DNA of 64,000 bases. It comes from Meghimatium bilineatum. Taxonomy: Eukaryota; Mollusca; Gastropoda; Stylommatophora; Philomycidae. This document shows positions 41,701 through 56,700 of this stretch, in pieces; position 1 is the first letter of the stretch, and each line of letters starts with the position of its first letter. The position numbers and the translations under genes were made by a program. Under the pieces are notes generated by a model. That model was not told the origin of the DNA. It saw only the letters and a list, made by a program, of their open reading frames with translations, and did no database searches. The stretch is taken from positions 38,260,127 to 38,324,126 of the forward strand of contig CM067298.1 in NCBI GenBank assembly GCA_034231615.1, read 5' to 3'.

Positions 41701-44700
41701 ATTACAGAAAATCAACATATCAGTAAATTGTTGAAAAATTGCTTTTGAAAAGTATAATTACAATTTGTAAAATATAAAAATTATTAGTAGCTTATAATTT
41801 TGTTGATAAAAATATTGTAATTGACCTAATTTGTCAATAGTTGTGCTGGTAATGTTTTCTGGTATTTATGATAGGGTATTTTGTAGTCAATATACAATTT
41901 ATTCGATGCATTTATATCCACTTATGAATATTTTTCTCAGTGACATCAGAAACAAAAAAAAATATACATCATCACAATGTCATTTCTTAACAAATTTGGT
42001 TTAATTACTACAGTAATTTGTGACTATTGGGTAAAATACCTCCCCATGCAGATTTATTGCTTCCACTAGTTTAAAATGAACTAGGTATTCTATCTTCTGA
42101 AATAGTTATGTCATCACTGCTCTTTGGTGTTTCATGTGTGTTGACAGTTCATGTATAAGTGACCAGTATCTAAATTTAATCCAAGCATCTTTTATTTTTT
42201 ATTCAGTCTATTGCAACTATAATTATATATGCTACTGCATTCTTCTGTCTCTGAATGGGCTATAAATAAGATCAATAGCTTGTTCTATAATATGTCCAAA
42301 AGCAGTTGGGTCTGTTATTATTTCTAAGAAATAAACAACAAATGTTAGATTAAAAACAGTTTTTAATGACAAAATATGTTTTAGTGAAAATGGAAGTTAA
42401 AGTATTCTCGCATGTAGAAGTAGAGAATTGAGTAAACATAAAAGTCTGTATTAGTCAATCATGAAGTATAAACTGATGGAAATTATGATTGATGGAAACC
42501 AACTACAATATATGAGTATTTGGTCTGGAAAGAGTTAAATATGTAACTCAGCTCAATTTAGATTTATTTGAGTATCTTTTGTATGGATTCAGAAGGTTCA
42601 ATGAAATTATCACAAGTGGTTTCTAAGTATATCATAAAGAAATATTTAAAATGATAATCCATAAGAGTAGTATACTCTATACTAAAATAAACATAGACTT
42701 GACCTTCAAAATATATTTTTTCATTTTAATTCCAGTCAGAAGATAAAACCATACAGAAAAAGTCATATCGTGTCCTGGAGGAAATATGTAGTGGCAAGAC
42801 ACCTGGGTGCAGTGAGCTTCTAACCTCCAATTTGGATAAAATCTGTGAAACTCTCCTTCACTCATTGTCCAAGTCCAGTCCATCATCAAAAGCTGTAAGT
42901 GAATGTAAAATTAATTCATTTAACCAGATAAGAAAGCTACCAGCTGAGATATTGATTCTCACTTCAACATGAAGGTCTTAGAAGAACTAGAAGTCACCTT
43001 AGGCATTCAAACATACATCTCACTGTCTTGGTAGACAGTAAATTCCATCAGAGAAAAAAGACTTTGTTTCCTCATTGAACCATTTGGTTGCCACTATCTT
43101 GACATCTTCATCAGAGTAAAATCATTGTCACTTTAGAGCTTTCAATAATGGTCAAATGAATGAAAGTCACATGGCGGTAGATCGGGGCTTTAGGCTGGAT
43201 ATGGCAGAACTTCCCATCATTTCCATTCTGACTTCCTGCACAACTTTCATGACATGCGAATTAGCAATCTTGTACAACAAAATGCAGCGACACAACTTGC
43301 AGGGTCTCAAGGGGTATAATTAGAGATCCCCCTTGGATGGCTGGGTAATGCATAACTACCTGCCTGACCCATCCCAGTGACCATGGCCCAGTGTTGGATT
43401 GATATGCTTCGTGCACAACTTTCATAACATGTGGGTGAGCAAACATGAAGAGTTCCACTCTACTGTTCCACAACCAACCGAACAACTCATCGACTACCCA
43501 AAAGTAAGTCCAGCTTAGTACCCATTAACTCGTAGCGGATCAAAACAGCTTATTTGTCATTTTGCCCTATTTGCAGGTTTTGTCCCTGGTCCACTAAGAG
43601 TTAAGCAAAACACCAACAATTATTTTGCCATCAGTATAGAGGAATTATGAAAATGGCAGTGTAATGCCTCTCATGGTATAAACCTCAGAAGGAATGACAA
43701 CTTGCCCAGGAGTTTTATCTTACTTATCGTAGAATGCTAATTATATTTTTGACTTCTTCTATAAACATATAAACTACAATTTTGGATGAAACTGTCACAT
43801 TCAGTGGATATTATATATCCTTTTAGTTTTGTCTGCTCTACTACTGAATGTAAGTATCCTTGAGTAAATAATTTATGGCATCATGTCTTTTTTATACAGC
43901 CCCGACTTCGTTGCTTGATCCATGTTTACAAGAATCTGCAAGAAAAGAATATGTATATATTTATGGCTACTCTGCCAGAGGTAAGTTTGTTCAGATATAT
44001 TTATAATCACAGCACATATTTTATTTTCTAAAATGTTTCATTTTCATTTATTGGCGGAAGATTAATTTGTTCTCTCTCTCTCTTTCCTCTCTCTCTCTCA
44101 CTCTCACTCACTCACACATCCAAATTTATCTATATTACTCTCCTGAGAATTGTCAATTAGAGAGCTATTGATAACCTATGTTTTGCATCAATAAAGTTAT
44201 GAATGAGAGTTATTAAAACACACCGGCTAATTCCATAGGTGCTCCAATTCTTGTCCCAGTAAATATATCAATGTAGTGGCTGACAATTAGGTATATTTTA
44301 GTGTTTGCATACTAATCTTTGCATCTAAATGTTGCTTCTCTTTCTGGGCTGTTTTGATCATCCCTCCAATCTCCTTCCATTTTTGAAGGAACTTTTAAAG
44401 TACCTTTCAACACAGTGGCTATGCTGCCAGTCTGTTCGTTTGATCCTTAACCTCCACAATAACACTTCTGGCATGAAAATAAAGGTAATCTTTCTGGTCA
44501 TAGAGGGCCCTTATTATGTAACCATTGCCTTCTACTTCAGCCTTTGCAGAGCATGTTAATGGAGTCACTTAGTATGTGTGCATGAGAGTAGTCTATGACA
44601 CCAACCATAGTAGTGCCTTCATTAAAATTATTTTCATTGTAACTGTTTTTGGTTGTGGCTAATTCACCACTAGATTGAGAGTTTTACCACATGGCAATGC

Positions 44701-47700
44701 AGAAAAAGTCCAAGTACAGTATTGATGATGATTAATTTACTTCTCAGTATAGATAGTTGGGCGAAATGTGGAAGTATTTAAGAATTATTCAAAAGTTGTA
44801 AATATTTTATTAGAAATTTATCTTATTCAGTTTTGAAAGCATCCATATTTTAATTCCCAAATCTGTATCACCTTTCGTCCAATTTGCCTCACTTTGTAGG
44901 AACCACTGATATTCATATGCATAGCTCAATAAGAGAGACTCTTAGGGGTCCATGAAGACTTCCAGAAATATTTATAACCTTTATAATATAAAAATAAAAT
45001 GGACATATTGTGGGGGTTTCATGGAAAAAATATTTGGGAGGAGGGGTTATGTGTCTAACATTTTTTTGTGAAATGCTGCTCTATAACATTGTTATTGCAA
45101 GCATGTGTTCAGTCATCATTCATATATATGTCATTATAATACACCATATTACTTTTTTGCTTGTTGTCCAGGCCATCTTATGTACAAAGGAAATTGGAGT
45201 GAAAACTAGAGCAGCTGCTGCTGAACTGATTATTGTGATGTCTGATTCCTTCATCAAATGGCACCCAGATACACCTGTGAAGGGTAAGAATACAAGTTAT
45301 TTAACTTTCCTTTTTGTTTTTTCTAAAAAGTCAAATGAATAATTTCTGAAATCTTTTTATATTTATTATGGTCTTCCAGAGTTGTGTGACGACAGCTTTT
45401 ATAAAATAAATAAAATGGTATCTTAAAATCTTCAGTGATATGAAAACTTTCAAAGTTTTTCTATGATATAGACTCAAGACTGGACCAGGCCCACCTATTA
45501 TAATGATTCGGCTCGGCAGTTCTCAAACAAAAATCAGGACTTCTGACCTATGTGGTACTAAAAAATATACAAGTGCTCATTTCAAACCACATAACTTTAA
45601 TAAATTGTATCAATTTGTCTGCATACACATCAGCAAACTACTATTAGACAGCATACCATAGCAAGCTATGCAACACAGATACAGTGAAGATAGACCTACA
45701 AGTCGACCACGAAAACGATGGACCACCAAAATAAACAAAGCAACAAATTCCACAGTATACTCAGCGCACAAGAGGCTGTCTTCAAAACTCTTCTACCCCT
45801 GACGCTGAAAGACATTTAGGGTTTAGCAAATAGATAGATAGATTTTGTCTGCACTTAAATATACACATGTAATTAATAATTAGTTAAAATGTATAGTTGC
45901 ATTAAGACAATTCTGGAAACTGTTTCCTAATATTGAAATAGTTTTACACCTTTCATTGCCACATCAAGTATTTCTATGATCTATAATTCCATGACTTGGG
46001 ATATAAATTTTGTGTAAGTAAAACACACATTAATTGTTCATTGTGGTTTATATTACTTTCATATAAATATGACAGATAACATGTCATTAAGCTTTCAGGT
46101 TACCTTTTTTAAAATGTTCAACCCATAAGTGTGTATTTCTCTATTAGGCCCTTGACCAAAAAGGTTGCCAGCCGCTGACGTAGACCAACCTTTCTATACA
46201 CAAAGAAAGGGAATTAAAAATTATATAACTAATACCATATATTTCAGTATATAAGCAGAAAATGTTTGTAATTTTTTCTGCCATTGATATAGGGGGTTCT
46301 GTTTATATACAATCACAATACACATTTTTAAAATTATTACCCATAGAAACACAGAAAAAGTATCACAGAATACGAGTCAAATATGCCTACATGTATCAGG
46401 AAAAAACTAAACTAGGACTAAAAGTAATTAAAATCCTTCAAAATCATAAAAACTGTTTGAATTCTGAAAACGTTCACAGATTTCATCCTCAGTCATGGAT
46501 TTCATCAGTTTCTGCCTCACTGCCTACCATTACATTGTTGACATCGTCCTAAAAAATGGCATCGTCCTCACGGACATCCAATGGAAACATCCAACTGCTT
46601 AAGAAGTTTTGTGTTTAAAAAAAACCATTTTGGTTCGCAAAGGTGTCCCATCTGTCATGAACCTAAAGCAACAGTGTAACGTGTCTTCTGTCTAGTCATC
46701 TTTACAAAAACCATCTTCACACCTTTTTGTTCCACCATGCGATTTTAAGGCAAATTTTAAAGCCAACTAAAGGTTGATCTGACCCATTCACTGACTAGGC
46801 TTGAATTTACCATAATGGCTGATGCTATCGCTAGCGTTGTAGTCAGCCTCTGTTGAGGCAACAGCACTGAAAGAATGAATGAACCTTACATTGGGGAACA
46901 CTCTGGTTCCTTGTGGTTGGTTTTATTAGACTGGACACGCCTGTAGGCAAAGGTCACTGTATTATCCTTGTATTTTATGTGAGTACAAGTAGGGTGCAAA
47001 TGGAAGAAATGACAATGAGTCCTACTGTCAATATTGTGCATGTCTCTTCATTCTTATAATAATAGAATTCCACCGTATTATTACCAGTAGTAATTTTGAT
47101 ACCTCGGTTTATACATGGGTTTTCAACTTTGGTCACACTTTGACATTAAAGTTACATTCTCCGCTTATAAATGGATCGGCTTATATTTGTTAATATACAG
47201 TAGGTACTTCTAATGTATTTACAAAAAACACTGGTTATGTAAATTTGATGTTTCTTTAGTCACATACACCTATATTGTTACTACATATAATAAATGAATT
47301 TACTTTTAGATTGTTATTTAAAAATTAATTCTGTTGCTGTGAAAATGTTTACAATTATTATTTGTTATGACATTTCAGAAAGTCTAGGAGAATTTGTCAA
47401 TAAAGTACTAGCTGGTCTTGCAGGCTCACCAAACATGATAAGTGCTACTTTGCTGTCCTTGACACGCATTGTTTACCATTATAGAGGTAAATATTGTTCA
47501 TCAGTATAGCATGTTGAATTTGCTTGTGAATTTGAATATCTATCATTTTGTATTTGCTATAAAAGATATTCACCAAGATATTACTAGGTGATAGAGTTAT
47601 GCTGACAATCATATTTTGATAGCCTATACTGATAGATGACGTAACATTTTTTGAATTTTCACCATGGTCACGATATAGTTACTTCTATAAATGTTTCTTA

Positions 47701-50700
47701 AATGTGAGCCACTGTTGAAAGGTATCTTTTGCAGAGAAAGTCATTGAACATTTAAAAATTATTTTGAAAGTTGAGATTATTTGGCATTGACATGGATGAA
47801 AAGTAGAAAAATATTTGAGAAACCAACCGCTATTAGACTTTATGATGATGCTAATTATGATAAAACAATCCCTTCAGATATGAGCAGGTAGCTCTTGACA
47901 GCCCATGGCCATTCTGATAAAAGCAAAGGCTCTTAGTTGTGTAACTGAGGCGGCATGCTAACTGATATAAGTTTGTTTCTAAGGCATGGTTGGGGAAATT
48001 TTGTATCCATGTTTAGTTTCTAAAGGGAGACATTTCAGTGAGCCACTCTCCCAGGATTATCATGTCCTGCTAGAAGTACAGCATACATTTCTGTCAGATT
48101 TGATGACCTATCGCAGTGATGGCACATCTAGCATTCACTGTCACCTAGGAGTATGCCACAAAAGGACAAAAGTTCAATGACCTGCATCTGTTCAACATCC
48201 ATGGAGATTATTTGATAGAAGACAAAAGTAAGATTTTGAAACAGATGTGACAATGTTTTTTTTCCGCAGGTGGTAGTTTGTTAGTCAATCCCCCAACTTT
48301 ACCAAGTCGCCTCCTATAACATGCCTAGAAAGAAGAGAGTGGCCCTATTCTGTGCATTGTGAACTAGAAGTCCAGGTCCCAGCTGCCACATCGGTGTATA
48401 GACTAGATAGCAGGAGTCTTTTAAATATCATGCAGTAAAATACTTAAATGTTGATTACAGTGAAGATATGCAGGTGGTTTTATGCCTGTCACAATTTAAC
48501 ATTTATATCTACATGTTCATTCAATCCTCTACAGAGAAACTTACTGGTTCAGTCCTAGACAACTTGATTGACAGTGTTTGCTTGTTGCTTTCATCCAAAA
48601 CAAGAGAGATTGTCAAAACAGCTTTAGGCTTTGTTAAAATCTTGGTATCTGCCTACGAAAACACAGTTCTAGCTGCACATCTCAAAGATATGGTATGCTG
48701 TGAAGCCAAATATTTTGAAAATGTCATAATAAATTAATGTTTTATACCATTCACCATTATGTTGTCCATGTGTCTTCTATATCCTGACAATGCGCAGTGT
48801 GCCAATGGCTTCGGGAGGAAAAGGAACACACATATAAAGATATGAACCGTATTATTCTAGGATGAGGAAATGCAACCTTAAACCAAATTGTGTTGTAGGA
48901 CAGACCATGTCAGTCTAGGCTACAGATAGAGTACAATGCTGATCTTACAGCTCCTGCAGCTTGCATTGCTCCAAATGTATTGTTATCACCTTTCCTTTGC
49001 TGTTACAAGACAGGCAGAGAGAGGAGTCATGTCTGCATGGCAACACATGATCTATATTTCTCCCATATATTCCACAGGATTGAGTCTTTTAAAAATAATA
49101 ATTAGGCTATTGGAAAAAGATTGTGGTTGTGGTATTTTTAACAGTACTTGTTAATAATTTATTACCTATGTTTTAATTAATGATTAGTATTTACACAGAG
49201 ATAAATATTTCAAGTTATGAAAAATAAAAATAGAAAAATGCTGTAATTATGTGCAAATGTTATCCTCCCAAAAAGTCATTACAATGCTCAAAGTAGAGCT
49301 TGAGTATATACTCTAAACCCAATTCCCAATTTTTGTGTGTGAAAGGGAACTTAATAGTGACAATATTTTTACTGCACACAAACTCAGGTCATTAGTCATG
49401 TTAGCTTATCAAGCTTTTCACTAAGATAAATTATGACTTCAAGACTGTCAAACATTTGTATACATGCAAGAGCAAACCTGACTACAATGGGCTGAGCTGA
49501 AGCACAAGCTAACTGTAAGCCATGTCCTGTAACTGGTCTGAAGATCTAGCAAAACCAATAAATCCTGTAGAAACTTATATTCTTCTTACATTAGCTGCAC
49601 ATTATTTATTTTGTGAATGCTATTTCTTTCTCCAGCTGAATGCCCTTCATGAAATTGCTGTTAAAGGCAATGTGAGACGACTAACAAAGATAATTTATAT
49701 GAAACTTATCAAGAAGTTTGGGTAAGAAGTATGCCAGTCTTTAGGAATTTTGTTGTATACCATCACTGATTCAAAATAAACAGAATATTTGATGAAAATG
49801 TATATACACACTGATGTAGTTAGAAGACATGTGCTCTATGAACTGTTACGGCGTTAAAGCCAATATATATTTGTTGGGATCAATTGTATTGATTGTGAAT
49901 ATTTCAATTTGTCATCTAGATATCAACTTATCTATAACATGACACAAGAGGGAGTGCACAAACTGCTGAAGAACATTCACAAGTCCCAAGAGAGAGCTAA
50001 AAGACAGCAGCAAGATGATGGTGATGGTCATGAAAATGATGATGATGATGAAGATAAAAGTGATGATGAAGATAAATTTACCAAGCCTGAAAGGTAAATG
50101 ATTCATTCCATGATTTTTATGATTTGAAATTAATCTCAATATTGGACATTGTTACATACACATTTCTTCATACATTTCCATAACATTTGTAGGCTTACCT
50201 AGAGCTTAGTGTGCCTATATCTTGTAGATTGCTTCCCTTTCTGTTGTTGTTGATGTTCAATTGCTGCGGAAAAATTCTACTCTTTGCCTGTGCGTTTCTG
50301 GTGCCCGAAAGGGGGAGCAATGAATAGCAACACTGTTTACCTTCCATGCATGCCGTAAGAGGTGACTAAGGAGATTATGGGATAGAGTTGGCTTTCCCAT
50401 CATTCCATATAGGGTGACCCACAGCCATGTTGAAGTCGGATGTGTCAGACCAAAAGGTGCAGATATCGCAGCAATGCTGTAAACCATGACACAATGCATT
50501 CTGTTCTCCGGACTACATCCTGCTAATCTGCAGGAGTTTGAGAACGAATGCAGAAGCAGAAGATTCTACTCTTCACAGCTCAATGCCATTCTGAAATAAT
50601 GCAGGTCTTCTGGTTGACTGTAGTGATCCATACAGTGAGCCATTGTTAAGAGTGTCTGTAAAAGTTTTTTCCTGACAGTCTATCTCTATAAATACATCAT

Positions 50701-53700
50701 CTCAATGCCATTTCCACATTTGGAAGCAGCGTAAATAAGCAGTTTTATGGATCATGATTTAGGTGACAGTTGGTCTTTCATTTCTACAGTAATTCAAAAC
50801 CATGATTCTTTCTGGCTAGATTCTAGTTTAACAAATATAAAGAAAACTTTGCTAGAGCTATTAGATGCCAAAATTTTAACTCAAATCTTCCAGATATCAG
50901 TCTCTGGAAAACCACCCTCACAGCTACAGAGTAAAAAAATAATTGCTCAAAAAGTGTACTAAAAAGAACCAGCTTTTTGAGTGAAGCTTACATACTTAGA
51001 GGGTAACTACAGTTAGCAGATGTCTCCCTGGAAAAATATAACCCATATAGCTCATGTCCTCCTTGGTCCCAAAAACCCTTACGAAGAATAGAATACTATA
51101 TAGAATGTACAGACAAAATGACACCTAAATGATCAAGATCCAAGTGCCCTAAAACACATAGTGCAGATGCTCCAAAATGACTACCCGAAGCTCTATTAGA
51201 CGAGTGTATGCAGGTGGCTCAGCGGAGGATACAATGAGAAATGGTGGGAGAAGAATCTTTATAGAATGACCCAACGGAAACAAACTTAAAAGGCAATAGC
51301 CACAGGTGCTCATTCTACAAATTTCAAGGTAGAGTTTGAAGCAATCAAAGAAGTAGCTTATGCCCACCTGGAGGAGGAAAGGATAGTCATCTCGAAATCT
51401 GCTTTGCACACCCTCCATAACCCAAACACATTTCACATGAATGATTTAAAATCACTACTATCTCAACTAAACAGCTAAGCAAAAGAAGTGATTCTTTATT
51501 GGATTCCAGGCCACTTACAAATGGGAAATAAGATAGTAGACCAGCTAGCAAAAAACTTGAAGTGACTGTCAACAACAGAAAGAATGTTCAGTATCATTTC
51601 CTGAAATTTACTCCATTATCAAAAGATCCCATTAACACAGAATGGAACTGGAATCACCCCATTAGCCAAAAAGGATGATGTATGGGAAGTTTATAATTGA
51701 TGACACCAATATTAGCCCCTTTGGACAATCTCTTGAAAACACAGAACATATTTTTAAGACACGTTATTAGACAGACAGGAGGTGGGGGCTTAGAGAACAT
51801 ACTAACATTGGACATAATTGAAGGATAGAGAAATAGGAATACAGTGTTAGGAAATAGATATTATTAACATTGTGATATGGGAAAGAATAAATTATTCTGA
51901 TGTAAGATACTAAATATCGAATTGTGGAGATCCATGATGCCTATGCGAGTCTCACATCATTTGATGATGATGTCTGTTTCCAGTGATAACAAACTGTTTT
52001 TCCTTTTTTCATGTTAGCATTGAGGAGTTGCTTCAAGACACAGATTCTGATATGGACGATGAGGATGACAGTAGTAAAAAGAGGGTCAAGAAAGGCAAGA
52101 AGAAACATGGAAATGATGCCTGGCTGATGGAAACGGGTGATGATGAAATTGTAGATTTTATGGACCCTTCTGCTGCAAAACAAGTTTTAGGTAAGGCTTG
52201 TTTGTTTCTTTTATGTAGATGTTTGAAACTTTGTTGCTACCATTTGTGTATGTCAGAGGTCATGCCTCTGTGTTCAATATTTGGGAAGGAGCCCTCTACT
52301 GAGAGATGCTATAAAGAGATGTATTTTGGACATGTCCTTGTTACTAGAAACATGTTCTAAGTACGCAGCAGAGTTACCTCTGGTGTTGGGCAGTTGCTGG
52401 GTTAACACAATGTGCATTCTAAAACAGTTTACAACTTTTTGGAACTTTTTTCCAGTTCAGATCATTAGGTTGGGAATTAATGGTTACTTTGTGCCAACAT
52501 GTTGCCCAAAAGTGAGCAAATAATAGCAGAACTGTGACCTTCTATGTACATTATAAGAGATGAAGAAGGTTTGCTGTCATTTCATAGAGTCAAAGTGACC
52601 CAGAAGCCATGCTGAATGTGGATGTATTCAACTGATATCCCAACTAAACAAGCATGTTCTTGTTTTTCAGTTTAACATGTTGATACAGCACCGTCGATTT
52701 TCTTGATAAATTTTGCTGTATTTAAAAGCTCAAGACTCACATACATTTTCTGTGCATGTCTGTCTCTGTGAGTCAGTGCTCAGCTCTTAACTTTTAACAC
52801 GCCATGTTTACAAACTGGGCGGTGCATACCGACGTAATTGTGCCATTTCTTGACACAGAAGGCGGAATCATCTGCCCGATTCGGTGAACCCAAAACCAAA
52901 TGAAAAAATTGAGATTGGTAAATTTTTGACAGAATGGGTTGACAACACAGAGAAGAGAATTTATCTAGTTTCTATTGTCAAAATGGCAGAAGACGATAGT
53001 GTTTGATTATGGAATGGAAATCTGAGCAATCTTTAAGCATCTGCTTTGCTGCGAAGCGATATGACAGTGAATCGAGTTTATTATACTTTTCCATCATCGA
53101 TTTATTCAGTGAAATCATTATTTATTCCGAATTAAATCTGGAATTATTGAAAGGTAAGTGTTCCATTGTTTTTAATTAGAATAGACCACGAGGTTCCAGA
53201 AGGTTCTTACTATATAAAATATATAATATTCAACAGCTTACGATCTATTAAAAATACGGTAGGTCTAGATCGAGATAGGTTTAAATTTGACTTTATCACT
53301 TTTTCACACATCTCGTATCACACACATACAAACAAAACTTACACCAATGTATGCAGAATTTAATTCTTTATTTATATCTGCAAATATTATTTAAATATCT
53401 GCAACAACAAAAATGTTATCACGATTTCAAAACAGCCACCGACAATTGCGTAAAATTTCCGAAAACCAATTCCGCGGCAGTCAGCGGCAGAAGAGAAATT
53501 GCGCAATTGTAAACACAGCACGTAAGGTTAATTTGTTTAGTGCAGTACAGTCTTGCAGAATATGTTGTGCAGTTTGTGCTGACCACAAGAGAACAGTGGT
53601 GACGGAACCAGTTTTAATCTATTTAGGCAGCTGTTTAGTCTTTTGTGTCTTGTCCATTTGCGGAAGATAACTTGTTCAGCTCTGTTGAGATAATGATACA

Positions 53701-56700
53701 AGGACGTTTAATGTGTACAGCTTCCCCTCAGCTATTATAACTTATTTATGATTGAGCAAGTGGGTTCCTCACAACACTTTGTTCTGTGCCTTGTTTTTCT
53801 AATACAAAGTGGAGTATCATTAGAAACTTGTCTTTTGTACACAGAAAATTGTAAATATTGGCCATTGTACAATGCTTTGAGATGTCTGTCTCATACTCGG
53901 AAGGGTCTGGGCCTTGTTGCTATGAGGTGCATTACTCTGATAGTTCCCAAGTAGTAAACTCATGTTAGCCGACAGTATATTTTACAATACATTACTGCAA
54001 CCATTTAAGCAGCTTACTTTATTATAAGATATATTTATATATTTTGATAATCACAACTGCTAACATCATCTTACTATATCAATTTGGTTCATCTAGTTTT
54101 ATTTTCATTTCCAAATAAACTTGTCATTGTGATGCTGAAAACATTCTGATAATTTATATTATGCTATCATTTCATTTGGTTGATGGTCAATCAACGGCAT
54201 TCTTGGACCGTCAGTCAACGTGTAATGGCGGATACACTCAAGGAGAGATCTGAGCACCTATGGACTTGTCTGGAGTGCAGTGACGATGATCCAACAACTA
54301 ACTAGCTATTTGATACATTATAATTTCATATCTATTTACTTTCTTTTAATTTCAGCAACCAAACCAAAAGATAACAGCAAGAGTAAAAATATTGTAGATA
54401 TGGAGAGAGGCTTTAAATTATCTACAGATGGTCGACTTATCATTACACAGGATGAGGAAGAAAAAGAAAAAGGTAGATATTTTGAAATCTCTTTCTTTTT
54501 TTCTCCTTCAGATCCTTTTTAAATGTAGTAATTACATCTTAAGAAGACAATAATTTTATCAACTTTCTTTCAGAAGACTAGCTCTGATGACCTGCAGAAA
54601 CAGGTTAACTATGTTTTTTAAATATGTGTAGTTTATCAAAAGAATATCCGGGCACAAAGCCGAAGGTAGACCATGAAAACGCTGAATAGAAAACATCAAG
54701 ATAGCCTTGAACAAACATGGACTAAAAGCAGCCATGGAGATGCATCTGGCCTTGGAATGACAGCTCCCAACCCTACGCTTAAATGCAAGTGTGAATGCGA
54801 TCAACCATCATTCACCTGGGAACAGAAAATAGACAATAGTAGTTTATCAAATTGTGTATATGTGGGCACCAATTTTTCTCTTTCGTACATATTTTCTCTC
54901 CAGTGTCATAATGCCAATATTCAACACTTTGTTTAATGTTTTTTTTGCTAGCTTTCACAAACATCCTGTCGGTTTGCAGGATGTAATCCAGATAATGTAT
55001 TACTTTGTGTCTTGTATCTTTCAGCTGGACAAATTACATTCTCCAGTATGGCTTCTGGTTCACTGTGACCTATGAGGTTGAATAGTCAACTCCATTCCCA
55101 AAAATTCATAGTCACCTCTTATAACTTGAGGAGAGGTCATAATCTTGGCATCCCCTCCTCATGTCCCCACTCCCTTAGACTCCAAGCACCACATGGGCTT
55201 TCAGTGTGTTTGTTGATTTACAGTATGAATGTTTCTCTTTTTTCTTACAATTTGATTTCTCTGTTTTTATGATTTATATTTTAGAAATGGTACTATTGCT
55301 TGCCTACCTTTTTCCGAAATGTGGACGAAGGTTATATTATGCACTGCTTCATTCCAAGTGTGCTATGATGCAAAGTCTCTATGTTGTCACTGAAATTACG
55401 TCACTTGCAGGGCATGTTGCCAGAAAAATAAAATGGTGAATTTTAGTGGAGATTAAATTGTGCCACGGTTTAATGTCGTGAATAAGCAATGGAGGAGAAT
55501 GGGTGATCGTGGACTATAGGTAGGTTTAAACCTAATCCTAACCGTAAAACCAAAACCCCCTCCTAAAATCTATACATCATTGCTCACTTATCAGTTGAAT
55601 TATCAAATTAAGAAATTTGTCAATTTATGTTTCAAAGATGACTATGATAAATTGCCAATCAACATGTAGATAATAAATATTCTCTTAGCTAGTTTTTTTC
55701 CTTCTGTGCTTTAGTTATCATGATAGTACAGTAGAATCCCTCTTCAGCATATGTGTTTATTAGGTTCTTTCCCAGATCTCGACCATACCATTTTTACATG
55801 TAAAAAATAAATGAGAAAATACGATAAAAAAGGAGACCAAAAAAAAACTCTTCTTCCTATATTTTTTATTATTTCTCTTGATGAGGCTGTATTTATCAGA
55901 TGACAAGTATATTTTTTTATATTTATTAACTTAATTATAAATGGATGGGTTGGTGGGTTGTATGTGTTGGAACAGACTTGAGTTAGATGGGACCAGTATC
56001 TGCTGATTTCCCCCAGTATGGCAATAATGTTAACGGGGTTAACATTCGCTTGTATCCTAGATTGCCATTGGTGAACTTTGCTATGTAGCTTTTTTCGAGT
56101 GGTATCGTGCTCTTATGGTAGCACTTTCAGCGAATCTTTCCCTCAGAGTAGTAGGCTAAATATGTCCTTATGAATATCTTTTCATCTGGGAGCACTCCTT
56201 GCATCTGCAACAAGCGAATTGCATTTTTATCGATCAAAGGCAAGTTTATAACTAAGAATGAACTGGCAGAGTGATGCCACAAACTACTGCAAATTTCGGG
56301 TCAGAACAGATTTTTTTTTAAAGTGTGAAAGGTAGTCTTGGGATCTGGGAAAGAAATGCTTATTGTAATAAATTTCCCTATTTACCAAGACTTCAAAATC
56401 CTCGATTATTTTTCTTTATTCACTGTATATAACAAATTTCTGTTATAAGAATTTTATCAGTCTGGACCTAGTTGTAATGGGATTTGACTATTTTATTTTG
56501 GTGTTTGTGTTTATTAGCCGTTTATAAAAATTTACTTGTAACTGTGCTCTAAAATACAAGCTCAAAAGTGGTGCTATATTCAACAGTATTTTCATATACA
56601 AATATTCTAAGACATAATTATGAAACATTTTATTTTATTTTCAGCTGCCAGCAGATCCAGTGGTAAAAGAAAAGGTGATGATGAGAGTGATCTTGAAGAT

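Noticed and set aside
45516..46173. Possible complete hAT MITE
   Set aside because: The right end looks hAT-like, but the left end matches poorly and no 8-bp target duplication is present, so only the right end is listed.
51983..52360. 125-codon frame as a stand-alone gene
   Set aside because: Only 52018-52190 is coding (RRP12 exon 26); the rest reads through the gtaagg donor into intron.
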